Shown: positions 44,025 to 53,005 of the stretch, one piece after another
Numbering within the stretch: position 1 is the stretch's first letter
Layout: every line of letters starts with the position of its first letter
Source of the DNA: Chitinophaga ginsengisegetis
GTDB taxonomy: Bacteria; Bacteroidota; Bacteroidia; Chitinophagales; Chitinophagaceae
Length of the DNA: 64,000 nt
NCBI RefSeq assembly: GCF_900168065.1
Contig: NZ_FUZZ01000008.1
Span: forward strand, 1-64,000
Direction of reading: 5' to 3'
Notes under the pieces: model-generated
Seen by the model: only the letters and a program-made list of their open reading frames with translations
Databases searched by the model: none
What the model was told of the DNA's origin: nothing
Translations under genes and position numbers: made by a program

Positions 44025-45146
44025 TTACCCCATATCTATCTTCACTTCGTAATTGAAGTTTTTAAAAACACTTCCCTGTCCAAACCTCCCATTATTCACC
44101 GCAACTACCTTACTTTCCATATTATTAATCATAATGGTACGATTTCGATAATCCATCTCAAAATAGCTTATCATATTCAGTACATACTCGTTTGCCACGT
44201 GGTACAACAACACACTTCCGGTATTATTATCAGGTAATCGTATATTGCGGTCATCATATACAGTAGCATCATATACAACATCGCGGGCTTCATCCAGCAA
44301 CTTCAGATCGCGGCCATCCTTTTTCCAATACCCTTCTGTCCAATAAATTTCTTCCAGATCAAACAGATACTCGAATTGCCCTCCTTTCCTTTTATTATTT
44401 ATCACGGTACCATATTTGAATCTGTAATCTTCAAATAATATCAACACCTTTGTGGTAAACGCATTAACAGGATCGGCCTCACTTACATAAGCAGCTTTTA
44501 TCCTGGAAAGGAGTTTCCGCCTGTCATACTTCTCTTCATGATCAATGGCATCAAGGTAAAATTTCTCCCTGATCTTCCATTCCTCTACGCCCGCAAGCCT
44601 GAGACGGTTTCTGAAGTCTACATCTTCCCATCCGTAAACAGACATCCTTTCATCGAAACCACCTACATGGAGGAAGTCGGCCTTGTTCACACATACAACG
44701 CCCGCTACACCAGGATGTAATCTCAAAGGTCTCATAAACACCTTTTTATTCGTCCTGAAAACCTCGTCTATATAATATACAAACCTGTTTCCTGTAAAAT
44801 TGTCCGCATTTATGTTGCAAACAATATCACCGGAGGCAAGTTTGAACGCCATATTTTTGGCATGGCTATGATTGAACTCCGAAGGATCAAATGTTTTATA
44901 GTAAACTAATGCTCCCCTTTCTATATAGTCCGATAAATTGTTTTTTACCCATTGCTCCATATCGTCGCCCGAGTTATAATCAAGCAACAATACTTCCAGC
45001 CCCGGATACCCGGTATTATTAGTAAGATTTTTTAACAATGTTTCCTTTAAATGGTATAATCTGTTCATACAGATAATGCAGAATGATATTTTCCACGGAC
45101 CATATTCAGAGAGTGCTCTTTGTTTAACAAGCTCGTTCTCCAGCAT
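44025..45146 (-). CDS. GT-A glycosyltransferase (GT2/Glyco_transf_7C-like)
   Basis: 373 residues. The N-terminal half is a GT-A fold (SFCIICMNRLYHLKETLLKN; metal motif NAD at 113-115 in place of DxD). Then GGFDERMSVYGWEDVDFRNRL (162-182) is the galactosyltransferase-type acceptor motif. A C-terminal 130-residue region is not recognised. No membrane segment or signal, so it acts in the cytoplasm on an intermediate. The sugar and acceptor cannot be predicted. It lies between the carbamoyltransferase and the hydroxylase, so sugar attachment to the peptide product is likely. Confidence 0.85.
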   Translation of the reverse strand: MLENELVKQRALSEYGPWKISFCIICMNRLYHLKETLLKNLTNNTGYPGLEVLLLDYNSGDDMEQWVKNNLSDYIERGALVYYKTFDPSEFNHSHAKNMAFKLASGDIVCNINADNFTGNRFVYYIDEVFRTNKKVFMRPLRLHPGVAGVVCVNKADFLHVGGFDERMSVYGWEDVDFRNRLRLAGVEEWKIREKFYLDAIDHEEKYDRRKLLSRIKAAYVSEADPVNAFTTKVLILFEDYRFKYGTVINNKRKGGQFEYLFDLEEIYWTEGYWKKDGRDLKLLDEARDVVYDATVYDDRNIRLPDNNTGSVLLYHVANEYVLNMISYFEMDYRNRTIMINNMESKVVAVNNGRFGQGSVFKNFNYEVKIDMG

Positions 45147-45174
45147 ATTTTAGATTTTAATACAGCAGATCATA

Positions 45175-47325
45175 CTATTCCGAAACGCTGCGGTTTACTG
45201 CCAATAAATGATTAGCCGGACCATTGTTAGCTGGTTGCAGCTCTTTTCCAATAATATAATTGCCGATTACCAGGTGATCCAACTTACAGGAATGAAAGAA
45301 GTCAATGGCCTCTGCCGGCGTTTCCACAATAGGCATTCCCCGTTTGTTCAGGGATGTATTCAGCAGCAGTGAAATACCGGTTAGTGCTTTAAATTCAACC
45401 AGGAGCTGATAAAACTCAGGTGACCAATCTGCTGTTACGGTTTGTATTCTGGAAGTATTATTGCGATGCACAATACTTTGTATTTGCTGATGCCATTCCG
45501 GCTTTACATCATCTACCAGGATCATATAAGGACTCTCCCGGTCGGTAATAAAATATGTTCCTACATCTTCACGCAATACAGCAGGAGCAAAAGGACGGAA
45601 GTCTTCCCTGAATTTGATCTCCGTATTAATATAATCCCGTACGCCACTATTCCGGGGATCGGCTAATATGCTGCGTCTGCCCAGTGCGCGCGGCCCAAAT
45701 TCAGCCCCTCCCTGAAACCAGCCAATCACCTTCCCTGCTGCCAGCAGTTGTGCTGCCTGCTTGATATAATTATCACTGTAAATAACCTGCTCTATAATAC
45801 TTCTGTGGAGCGTTCCGTTAAAAAGCTCTTTGTTGCCAAATACTTTTCCCAGGTCCACCACTTTACCCAGGAGGCCAATAGACGGAGGATGGGATACCCG
45901 TACATTGCCTGCGTCCAGTAAAATACCGGAATATAAAGGATCCATAATCACAGCCCCCAACTGATGCGCATCAATGTTTACAATGCAATCCGCACGGCCT
46001 TCACCATCCACTTCTATATAAACCCCGCTGTCACTGACCTTCAGCTGGTACCTGCAGTAATCACTGATATTGAATTCAATCAGGCTTACCGCTCCCTTCG
46101 CCTTCCCGGTGGCAGCATGTTGTTTTATCAAACGGAAAAAATTGTCGATGCGCGTCCTGATATTATCCCGGTGATGCGTATTGGAATAGGAATAGATGGC
46201 TTTCTTTACTTCTTCCTGCGAATAGGTTTGGCCAAAGCAGGTAGACCTGGATGCCTTTATTTTCCGCTCCCTTTTCATTACTTCCAGCCAGCCATAATAA
46301 GCACACCCGATAGCAATACCGTTGTCACCGGCGGCAGGCTGAATATACAAATCACTGACACTGGTATTTTTTAAAATAAGGTTATTGGCTACCGCATTCA
46401 ATGCTACTCCGCCGGCATAGCATAATTTGTTTCCCACTCCCCTGTTTAGCCGGTCTTCCACCAGGTATAAAATTGCCCTTTCTATCTCCTCCTGCATTTT
46501 ATACGCAATATTGGCATAGTAGGTGAAGTTTCTTTTAAATTCACTATGCGTACCGGCCGGTCTGTTCAGTGACTTCATCAAATCATAGTTAATAAAAACC
46601 CGTCCGCCCCGCAGGTGAAATATGTCCTCTTTTATCACACCTGGTTTCCCGTATGGGGCAAGTCCCATCAGCTTTCCGACGTCACTCATATTCCTGAAGC
46701 AATAGTGACTGATAGCCTGATAGGCACTTCCCAGAGAATGCATGGTGTAGGGTTCTACCGGCGCATTTTTATAGAAAACCCCGTAAGGGGAAAAATCTTT
46801 TATGACAGGAGTAAGGCACCCGTTCTGATAGGTATAAAAGCTATCTTTCTCAAAGTACAAGTGGGATACATCTGCATGAATTTTTTCACTGTCAGGAATG
46901 AATGCTCCTTCCAGGTCTATGCATTCGCAGAAAGGACTTCCCGATCCATCTATCACCAGTACATTAAAATCTCCCTCAAACGGATTGGTGCCAATGGTAC
47001 TATAGGCATGCGCCAGGTGATGAGAAATGGTGACAACAGGAACTTTTATGTCGTCCGTAAAAATCCTGGGACCTTTGAAGCTTCCGTTACCATAATCGAA
47101 GCTTCCGCCATAAAGCGCATTCTGAACAACCAGGTCCACCTCATTTATGGTGATGCCTGCCGCATTCAAACAGTATTGAATGGCAGCGGTGTCATTCATT
47201 CCGTCATGCTTCTTCCTTGTTATCCTCTCCTTTTCAATAGCAACACAAATCTCCCCGTCCTTTAGCAGGCAGGCTGACCCATCGTGTGAAAGGTTTGTAC
47301 CAAGTACATAAATTGGTTTACTCAT
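45175..47325 (-). CDS. carbamoyltransferase (NodU/TobZ family) with internal SCP2-like insertion
   Basis: 716 residues, about 100-130 longer than usual members. N-terminal Kae1-like half: HHLAHAYS (102-109) with the metal-binding His residues, VLVIDGSGSP, and YAGGVALNAVANN (303-315). C-terminal YrdC-like half: GWFQGGAEFGPRALGRRSILADPRN (535-559). Such enzymes make carbamoyl-adenylate from carbamoyl phosphate and ATP and carbamoylate a hydroxyl, usually on a sugar or the peptide. Between them (about 385-500) lies an extra segment whose strand pattern and ending GNVRVSHPPSIGLLGKVVDLGKVF resemble an SCP2 sterol-carrier-like domain. See findings. It is flanked by TE and glycosyltransferase genes with small gaps. 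Confidence 0.9.
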   Translation of the reverse strand: MSKPIYVLGTNLSHDGSACLLKDGEICVAIEKERITRKKHDGMNDTAAIQYCLNAAGITINEVDLVVQNALYGGSFDYGNGSFKGPRIFTDDIKVPVVTISHHLAHAYSTIGTNPFEGDFNVLVIDGSGSPFCECIDLEGAFIPDSEKIHADVSHLYFEKDSFYTYQNGCLTPVIKDFSPYGVFYKNAPVEPYTMHSLGSAYQAISHYCFRNMSDVGKLMGLAPYGKPGVIKEDIFHLRGGRVFINYDLMKSLNRPAGTHSEFKRNFTYYANIAYKMQEEIERAILYLVEDRLNRGVGNKLCYAGGVALNAVANNLILKNTSVSDLYIQPAAGDNGIAIGCAYYGWLEVMKRERKIKASRSTCFGQTYSQEEVKKAIYSYSNTHHRDNIRTRIDNFFRLIKQHAATGKAKGAVSLIEFNISDYCRYQLKVSDSGVYIEVDGEGRADCIVNIDAHQLGAVIMDPLYSGILLDAGNVRVSHPPSIGLLGKVVDLGKVFGNKELFNGTLHRSIIEQVIYSDNYIKQAAQLLAAGKVIGWFQGGAEFGPRALGRRSILADPRNSGVRDYINTEIKFREDFRPFAPAVLREDVGTYFITDRESPYMILVDDVKPEWHQQIQSIVHRNNTSRIQTVTADWSPEFYQLLVEFKALTGISLLLNTSLNKRGMPIVETPAEAIDFFHSCKLDHLVIGNYIIGKELQPANNGPANHLLAVNRSVSE

Positions 47326-47350
47326 ACGATTTGATAAGTTGTAGACTCTT

Positions 47351-48055
47351 TTATTTTGAAATAGAAGAGGATGATTTAATACAGTCTGTGATTATTTCCG
47401 CCATTTTCTCAGGATGCTGATCGATAAAGAAGTGCCCACCGGGCAAAATACTATCTTTAAACTCCGCCCTGGTAAACGCTTTCCAGTTGGTGATATTCCC
47501 GGCATTCTCCTCTTCGTTCCCCATGATAGCCCAGATAGGTGTATTAACAGGTGGAATCCTGTTTAGCTGGCAATTCTCAGATAAATGGAAGTCTGCTCTC
47601 AAAATGGGTAATATAAAATGCAGGAAATCCCTGTTATCGAGCAACTCTGCCGGTATCCCTCCCATCTTTCTGATCGCTTCTATGAAATCCTTATCCGCCA
47701 GCAGGCTTTTAGTTTGCCGGGCTTTTACCCCCGGGCCGGCATTGCCGCTTACAATAAGATGCCCGGGCGACTCTCCTACCTCTTCCAGCATACTGCATAC
47801 TTTAAATGCGAGAGAGGCGCCCATACTATGCCCATATAACAGGAAACCGGGATACTCCACGCTGTCCAGTACCTTATTAAAAAGATCAAGGGCTGCAGCT
47901 TCAAAATCAACCAGAAGGGGTTCAGCCATCCGCTTGCCTCTACCTGGCAATTCTACGGGAATAATATCTATATCTTCCAGCAAAGAGAGAATAGGCTTGA
48001 ACGAATAGGAGCTGCCGCCGGCAAAGTGTATAACAAATAACTGCGTTCCTGACAT
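47351..48055 (-). CDS. type II thioesterase (GrsT-like)
   Basis: 234 residues, an alpha/beta hydrolase of the size of stand-alone thioesterases that free peptide-synthetase carrier domains from wrong or stalled acyl groups. The nucleophile S77 is in GHSMGA (75-80), the catalytic His208 in GGHFFI, and the typical opening FVIHFAGGSSYSF and ELPGRGKR are present. Cytoplasmic. It lies between the carbamoyltransferase and the M15-like peptidase (gaps of 23-25 bases), which supports a single biosynthetic operon. The synthetase fragment at the right edge has no fused thioesterase, so release may need this or another enzyme. Confidence 0.92.
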   Translation of the reverse strand: MSGTQLFVIHFAGGSSYSFKPILSLLEDIDIIPVELPGRGKRMAEPLLVDFEAAALDLFNKVLDSVEYPGFLLYGHSMGASLAFKVCSMLEEVGESPGHLIVSGNAGPGVKARQTKSLLADKDFIEAIRKMGGIPAELLDNRDFLHFILPILRADFHLSENCQLNRIPPVNTPIWAIMGNEEENAGNITNWKAFTRAEFKDSILPGGHFFIDQHPEKMAEIITDCIKSSSSISK

Positions 48056-48078
48056 ATGACTGAAATACGATGAAATAA

Positions 48079-48651
48079 TTAATGATCTTTTAGTTTAACA
48101 TTATCCACCAACCTGGAATAACACTGTTCCATGAACTGATTTATGTATTGAAGAGAAAAGAGTTCCTGCGGACTGGCAGCAGTCCGTAACTGAACATGAA
48201 CGGCATCAACGAACCCCGGCCAGAACAACCCGGACTCCAACCCCAGGGCCCTCGCTTCCTCTGCATAAACATGGTAACCATTCACATTGTCAATCAGCCC
48301 GTCAACATCCCATACCGCTTTGTTATCTACTATCCATACACAATCCACGGCTTCTCCCCATTGGTGCCACGACAAGCCCGGTATTGCGTTGGTTAACTTT
48401 CTTCCGGCTTGTGGTCCCACCACAGCGATGCAGCTTGCGAGAAAGTATGCTCCCTCCTGTTCCAGTTCTTTCAACCTGTTACTGACTTCCTCATCAGATC
48501 TTGACTGCCTCCAGTACTTTGCCTGGACAATGGGATTACGGATACCTTCGAAAGGGCGCATTACCACATTTCTGTCGAGGCATTTCCCGATCAATGCTTC
48601 AACCTTCACTTTGAATTCCGGAATAAGATGCTCCAGGTATTTATTTGACAT
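48079..48651 (-). CDS. M15-like (VanY/CwlK-type) peptidase without signal peptide
   Basis: 190 residues. The zinc motifs of M15 D,D-carboxypeptidases and L-Ala-D-Glu peptidases are seen: SWHQWGEAVDCVW (H96, D103) and FVDAVHVQL (H152). Members usually cut peptidoglycan stems outside the cell or, like VanX-type enzymes, act on free dipeptides inside. There is no signal peptide here, so a cytoplasmic role is more likely. It lies in the biosynthetic run between the thioesterase and the free-standing condensation domain, so resistance or trimming of a D-amino-acid-containing product are options. Identification of the fold is solid, the role is open. Confidence 0.8.
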   Translation of the reverse strand: MSNKYLEHLIPEFKVKVEALIGKCLDRNVVMRPFEGIRNPIVQAKYWRQSRSDEEVSNRLKELEQEGAYFLASCIAVVGPQAGRKLTNAIPGLSWHQWGEAVDCVWIVDNKAVWDVDGLIDNVNGYHVYAEEARALGLESGLFWPGFVDAVHVQLRTAASPQELFSLQYINQFMEQCYSRLVDNVKLKDH

Positions 48652-48720
48652 ATTTTTTTATTAGATTTCGGAGATATTACTTGTTTAAAAAACAGACCCA
48701 TAGGTTTCAATCAACACACC

Positions 48721-50061
48721 ATGAAACAATACCCTCTATCCCCAAGGCAGCTGGAAGACTGGAAATATAATTATAACCTGAAGCCCGGTGTTCCACCCAC
48801 TATCATGAGAATTGAAACTGATCTGGCCGGCATCGATATCGGCACGCTGAAATCCGCATTCTCTTCGTTAATACAAAAACATGAAAGTCTGCGCACCACC
48901 TTCCGGGTGATTGAAAACCAGGTTATACAACAGGTAGAAGAACTTTCCGGCAAATTTGAACTGATGTATGTGGATGAATATACGCCTTCCTCTCTGCATA
49001 CGCTTTCTGAAATGGTTATCAGGGAAATGAAGGACCTGGAAAACGGACCTCTGATCCGGGGAATAGCCTGTAAAAAAGAAGCCGGTCTTTACAGGCTACA
49101 CATTATCGTCCATCACATCATTTCGGACCAGTGGTCTGTCAACATCATCAAAAATGACCTGCAGCAATTGTACCTCAAACATGCCAACAACCAGGTAACA
49201 CATAATGAAATACCATCTGAACAGCTCGGCGCCTATATACTTTCCAAAACAGCATTCTACAATGAACATCACGACAACGTAATCAGGTACTGGGAATCAA
49301 AACTGGAAACAAAAAGCTGGCATTCAGACTATGATATCATTCACAGGAACCTGCTGTCACCTCCGCCAGCCGAACGGGCTTTTCCATGGAAGGGACTGAC
49401 AGGCACAGACCTTATCGCGAACCCCACGGGAGAAGCATATACCGCTGCCATCAGCGAACATCTCTATGAACAGCTACAGCAACTTCGCTATAATGAAAAA
49501 TCCAGCATGTTGAATATCCTGCTTACTGCCATTAACCTGCTGGGTGCGAAGCTGACCAATAACCGGCAAATACTGATACAATGTCATCATGCCTGCCGGC
49601 AGGAAGCTATTACTGCGAATATCATAGGCAATTTATTGGGTAAGCTGCTTATTTTTACCGACATCCATCCTGATGAAAGTATTTCTGCATTGATGAACCA
49701 AACAGGCCGCCGTTACCAGGAAGCCACCTCTCATATTATATTCAGCTCAGAAAAACTGAATCCTCTTGAGCTTACTACAGGCAACTTTCTCTTCTTTAAC
49801 TTTCTGCCAAAGGAAATGCAGAATAATTCCCTGTATAATTATAAGGAACCCGCCTTTAGCAGCAATGTTTGGGCAGAATCACCCTTAGTTTGCCAGGCAT
49901 TTGAATACAAGAATACCGTGGTGCTGAAATGGTCTTATCATCTTCAATTTTTCAACCGGACACTTATTGAACTCCTGGCAGCGCAATTTGAAGAGATACT
50001 GGAGATGATGACCGGCGATAGCCAGACCGATATTAAAAGCTTCTTAAATAACCTGGATTAG
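48721..50061 (+). CDS. free-standing NRPS condensation domain
   Basis: 446 residues, the length of a single condensation domain with no adenylation or carrier part. The active-site motif reads HHIISDQ (131-137), with the catalytic second His and the Asp in place but Gln where Gly is usual. The N-terminal latch YPLSPRQLEDW and motif HESLRTTF are present, and the C-terminal half shows the usual bridging strand. Such lone domains couple carrier-bound chains to a soluble amine or alcohol. It is the only gene of the locus on the rightward strand; its 3' end overlaps the GT2 gene by 4 bases. The 69-base divergent gap to the M15 gene must hold its promoter. Confidence 0.9.
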   Translation: MKQYPLSPRQLEDWKYNYNLKPGVPPTIMRIETDLAGIDIGTLKSAFSSLIQKHESLRTTFRVIENQVIQQVEELSGKFELMYVDEYTPSSLHTLSEMVIREMKDLENGPLIRGIACKKEAGLYRLHIIVHHIISDQWSVNIIKNDLQQLYLKHANNQVTHNEIPSEQLGAYILSKTAFYNEHHDNVIRYWESKLETKSWHSDYDIIHRNLLSPPPAERAFPWKGLTGTDLIANPTGEAYTAAISEHLYEQLQQLRYNEKSSMLNILLTAINLLGAKLTNNRQILIQCHHACRQEAITANIIGNLLGKLLIFTDIHPDESISALMNQTGRRYQEATSHIIFSSEKLNPLELTTGNFLFFNFLPKEMQNNSLYNYKEPAFSSNVWAESPLVCQAFEYKNTVVLKWSYHLQFFNRTLIELLAAQFEEILEMMTGDSQTDIKSFLNNLD

Positions 50062-50939
50062 GTCAGGGGAATACCTGCCCTGCGTTGTTTCAGTTCAAAA
50101 TTGAGGTCTCTTGCGGTACACGACATAAACACTTCCGCTTCCGGAATGTTGTGCTTTTGGAGGAAATATAACTTGTTGTGATGCTCCTGACGCAGTTTCT
50201 CCGTTGTGTCGCTGAAATGCGGGCAATGCAGTGAAGCCGCTTTCCTGTTCAGTACAAAGCGAACATTATTCTTATAGATACGGTAACCCAGATCGATGTC
50301 TTCCACGCCCCATCGTTGATCATAAGCCGTATCAAACACACCCGTCCGTTGCAATTCCGCCGATCTCACGGACAAATTTCCAGTCCAGAACATAGCCCAT
50401 GGCGCCTGCAGGGCCATAATATCATCGCCACAGGCAGCGTAAACAGACTCCCTGATATCCAGGTATTTATCTCCGGCAATAAACCTGTTGATTGTATCCC
50501 TGGGGTTCAGCAGATCAATCTCTTTCAGAAGTGTTTCACCGGGATCATATACTTCTTCAATACCCAACACATAGCCGATCACGACCAGGTTCTGGTCTGC
50601 GTGAGATGCCAGGTGTGCGCTGATACAGCCGGGGTCCAGTACAATGCCAGAATCAATAAACAACAGGATCTCTCCTTCTGCATTGGCAATTCCCAGGTTT
50701 CTGGCCGTTGCCACCCGGTAGCCGTCATCCTCCTGGAACAGGTACTTCAAAGGAAAATTGCCCTCGTATTTACCGACAGTCTCCCTGGTGTTATCCGAGG
50801 ATCCGTCATCCACTACGATCACTTCAAACAGGGATTTATCCAGTGTCTGGGCATTGATACTCATTAATGTGTAGTCTAACAGATATGCCCTGTTGTACGT
50901 TGGAATAATAATACTGATGCTGGGCGCCTTTTTGTTCAT
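50058..50939 (-). CDS. GT2-family glycosyltransferase
   Basis: 293 residues, GT-A fold: ISIIIPTYNRAYLLDYTLMSI (9-29), VVDDGSSDNT (42-51), the metal motif DSG (96-98) in a DxD position, and WGVEDIDLGYRIYK with the ED(D) acceptor motif. Close in pattern to chondroitin/galactosyltransferase-like GT2 enzymes. No membrane helix, so cytoplasmic. It follows the GT20 gene by 10 bases and thus is co-transcribed. Its stop converges on the condensation-domain gene. Confidence 0.9.
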   Translation of the reverse strand: MNKKAPSISIIIPTYNRAYLLDYTLMSINAQTLDKSLFEVIVVDDGSSDNTRETVGKYEGNFPLKYLFQEDDGYRVATARNLGIANAEGEILLFIDSGIVLDPGCISAHLASHADQNLVVIGYVLGIEEVYDPGETLLKEIDLLNPRDTINRFIAGDKYLDIRESVYAACGDDIMALQAPWAMFWTGNLSVRSAELQRTGVFDTAYDQRWGVEDIDLGYRIYKNNVRFVLNRKAASLHCPHFSDTTEKLRQEHHNKLYFLQKHNIPEAEVFMSCTARDLNFELKQRRAGIPLT

Positions 50940-50949
50940 GATGCTATAT

Positions 50950-52461
50950 TTAACTTGTTTTCAAAGCGAAAGACTGGTGATTGTTCAATTTTTTTCCACC
51001 AAGATCCGTCAGGCGTTTCGACCAACGTCGCACATCCGAATGCCGGACTTTCAGATAAAGTTTACGATTCCTCGCTTCCTGATCCTGTACTGACATCTCC
51101 AATGCCTGATCTATCGCATTGTCCATGCTGTTGTAAGAGTAAGGATTTGTAAGTACTGCTTCATGAAGCTCAACAGCAGCGCCAACAAACTCAGACAAGA
51201 CGAGTACGCCTTTCCCGCCTTTTTTTACGGCCAGGAACTCTTTGCACACGAGGTTAGTGCCATCCCGCAACGAGGATACCCACATGATATCTGTAGCGGA
51301 AAACCAACTCACCATTTCCTCAAAAGAAAGGGCTGCTTCCGAATAAATAACCGGGGTCCAATCCGCGGCGCCATGGGCGTCGATAATCCGGGCTACCAGT
51401 TGCCTGATCTTTACCTGAAACTGATCATAAGCGGTTATGCCGGCTGCCGGTTGTACCGCTACGAGGGAGAGCACCACTTTACCCTTTAATTCCGGCCGCC
51501 TGTCCAGCAAACGGCTGTAACATTCCAACAGTTTGTCCATTCCTTTTACATAATCCATTCTTGAAGCCGCGAAAATCAGTATCCTGTCTTGGAACTGGCT
51601 CCTGATAGCTGATATCCTGCTCTTTATGCGCCGGTCTTTAAGTAGCTGGTCAATACGGGCGCAGCTGGTACCCACCGGGATAGCATCCAGCTGAACGGTT
51701 CTGTTATCAAACAACACTTTCGAGGTTACCACAGGCTCGCTCAGGGCGTTACCGGATTGTGAAAAATAAGGTGTTACCTTCTTACGTTGCTTAATCGAAA
51801 TATTGGTCACTGATTTGGCAACCGCTATAAAATTCTCAATGTACCTGGGGATAGAGAAAACAATATGATTACAGCATAACAGGCTTTCTATGATTTTTTC
51901 CCTCCATGATATAACATTGAAGATATCCGGTCCGGGGAAAGGCGTATGGAGAAAAAAAGCAATTTTCACATCCGGCGCCTTCTTTCTTATAAAGTATGGA
52001 GCAAGCCACAAATTATAATCGTGGATCCAGACAGTGGTATTGCTATCAGCTTCTGCCAATGCAGCCTCAGCAAACCTTTTGTTGATCATTACAAAATTTT
52101 CCCAATTGATTTTCTGACAGTCAAAGTTTTCGTGGAATGAATGCAATATGGGCCAAAATCCTTCCTTCGATGTTTTATGATAGAAGCAATTAAGCTCTTC
52201 TTTTGTAATAGGCACCCGTTTAAGCGTACAAGCCGCACCAGCTTCCGGCATATCAATCCTTTCATAAACCGGAACGGACTGGTTATCCGCGAATTCACTT
52301 CCGGCAATCCACATGCCGTCAGGCACTACAGAAAAAAATCCCTTCAGCAGGGGAATAATACCATTTGGTTTACCTGCATCCCGTCTGTAAATGGTGCTGC
52401 CATTAACCATCACCTCTTCATATGGCTGACGATGATACAGCACTATTATTTTTCTCTTCAT
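50950..52461 (-). CDS. GT20-family (trehalose-phosphate/glucosylglycerol-phosphate synthase-like) enzyme
   Basis: 503 residues, GT-B fold of family 20, which uses UDP- or GDP-glucose and a phosphorylated acceptor. The acceptor-side motif WIHDYNLWLAPYF (145-157) and FLHTPFPGPDIF (170-181) match OtsA; the donor side has AASRMDYVKGMDKLLECY and SLRDGTNLVCKEFLAVKK (in OtsA LRDGMNLVAKEYVA). The N-terminal loop is unlike OtsA and no phosphatase domain is fused. A trehalose role is doubtful inside a peptide/glycoside locus; a pseudo-glycosyltransferase or a sugar-building step for the product is the alternative. Confidence 0.88.
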   Translation of the reverse strand: MKRKIIVLYHRQPYEEVMVNGSTIYRRDAGKPNGIIPLLKGFFSVVPDGMWIAGSEFADNQSVPVYERIDMPEAGAACTLKRVPITKEELNCFYHKTSKEGFWPILHSFHENFDCQKINWENFVMINKRFAEAALAEADSNTTVWIHDYNLWLAPYFIRKKAPDVKIAFFLHTPFPGPDIFNVISWREKIIESLLCCNHIVFSIPRYIENFIAVAKSVTNISIKQRKKVTPYFSQSGNALSEPVVTSKVLFDNRTVQLDAIPVGTSCARIDQLLKDRRIKSRISAIRSQFQDRILIFAASRMDYVKGMDKLLECYSRLLDRRPELKGKVVLSLVAVQPAAGITAYDQFQVKIRQLVARIIDAHGAADWTPVIYSEAALSFEEMVSWFSATDIMWVSSLRDGTNLVCKEFLAVKKGGKGVLVLSEFVGAAVELHEAVLTNPYSYNSMDNAIDQALEMSVQDQEARNRKLYLKVRHSDVRRWSKRLTDLGGKKLNNHQSFALKTS

Positions 52462-52492
52462 AAATGGTAAAAAATTTGAGTATTACATGCCA

Positions 52493-53005
52493 TCAGATCC
52501 TGCTGAATGAGGAGGCTGGTATTTCCACAGAAATGGAGTGGTTGAGCACCGGAATTCTCACCCCAAATCTTGTTTTTCCTTTCTTCTGAAAAATAACACC
52601 TTCTATTCCAATGAAAGGTCCTTCTGTGATCAACACCTTACTGCCACTTTGCAGTTCCCGCTCTACCGTCACCTCCGGTTCAATCATTAGTTTTTTAATG
52701 GTATTCATCTCTTCTTCCGATACAACAACAGGCTTTCCATCGAAGGCCACGTAACGTGACACTCCCGTAATATCCAACAACCTGAACCTTGCCTGTTCTT
52801 CTACATATACAAAAACGTAATTCGGAAAAAGCGGTTCATCTACAATCTTTCTCCTGTCGCTCCATTGCTTGACAACTTTTTTTGTAGGCAAAAAACAGTG
52901 GATACCTATCTTTTTGGATTGATTGAGAATTCGCTTCTCATAGTGCGGGTATGTATAAACCACATACCAACTGCATACAGTTTGCTGAAGTGCTAATTCG
53001 CGCAT
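52493..53005 (-). CDS. UpxY/LoaP-type NusG-like transcription antiterminator
   Basis: 170 residues from the ATG at 53005 (a TTG further up at 53044 gives a longer frame; the family starts near WYVVYTYPHYEKR). The NGN domain (about 10-105: YVVYTYPHYEKRIL, LFPNYVFVYVEEQ, GVSRYVAF) and a C-terminal KOW segment (SKVLITEGPFIGIEGVIFQKKGKTRF) are visible. Such specialised NusG paralogues let RNA polymerase read through long capsule or natural-product operons (UpxY in Bacteroides, LoaP in Firmicutes). It is the first gene of the leftward run continuing with the GT20 gene 31 bases later, so it probably controls that run. Confidence 0.92.
   Translation of the reverse strand: MRELALQQTVCSWYVVYTYPHYEKRILNQSKKIGIHCFLPTKKVVKQWSDRRKIVDEPLFPNYVFVYVEEQARFRLLDITGVSRYVAFDGKPVVVSEEEMNTIKKLMIEPEVTVERELQSGSKVLITEGPFIGIEGVIFQKKGKTRFGVRIPVLNHSISVEIPASSFSRI

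Noticed and set aside
46615..47265. 216-codon rightward open frame
   Set aside because: Antisense to the carbamoyltransferase N-terminal half, without family features.
47487..48008. 173-codon rightward open frame
   Set aside because: Antisense to the type II thioesterase, whose catalytic motifs are intact.
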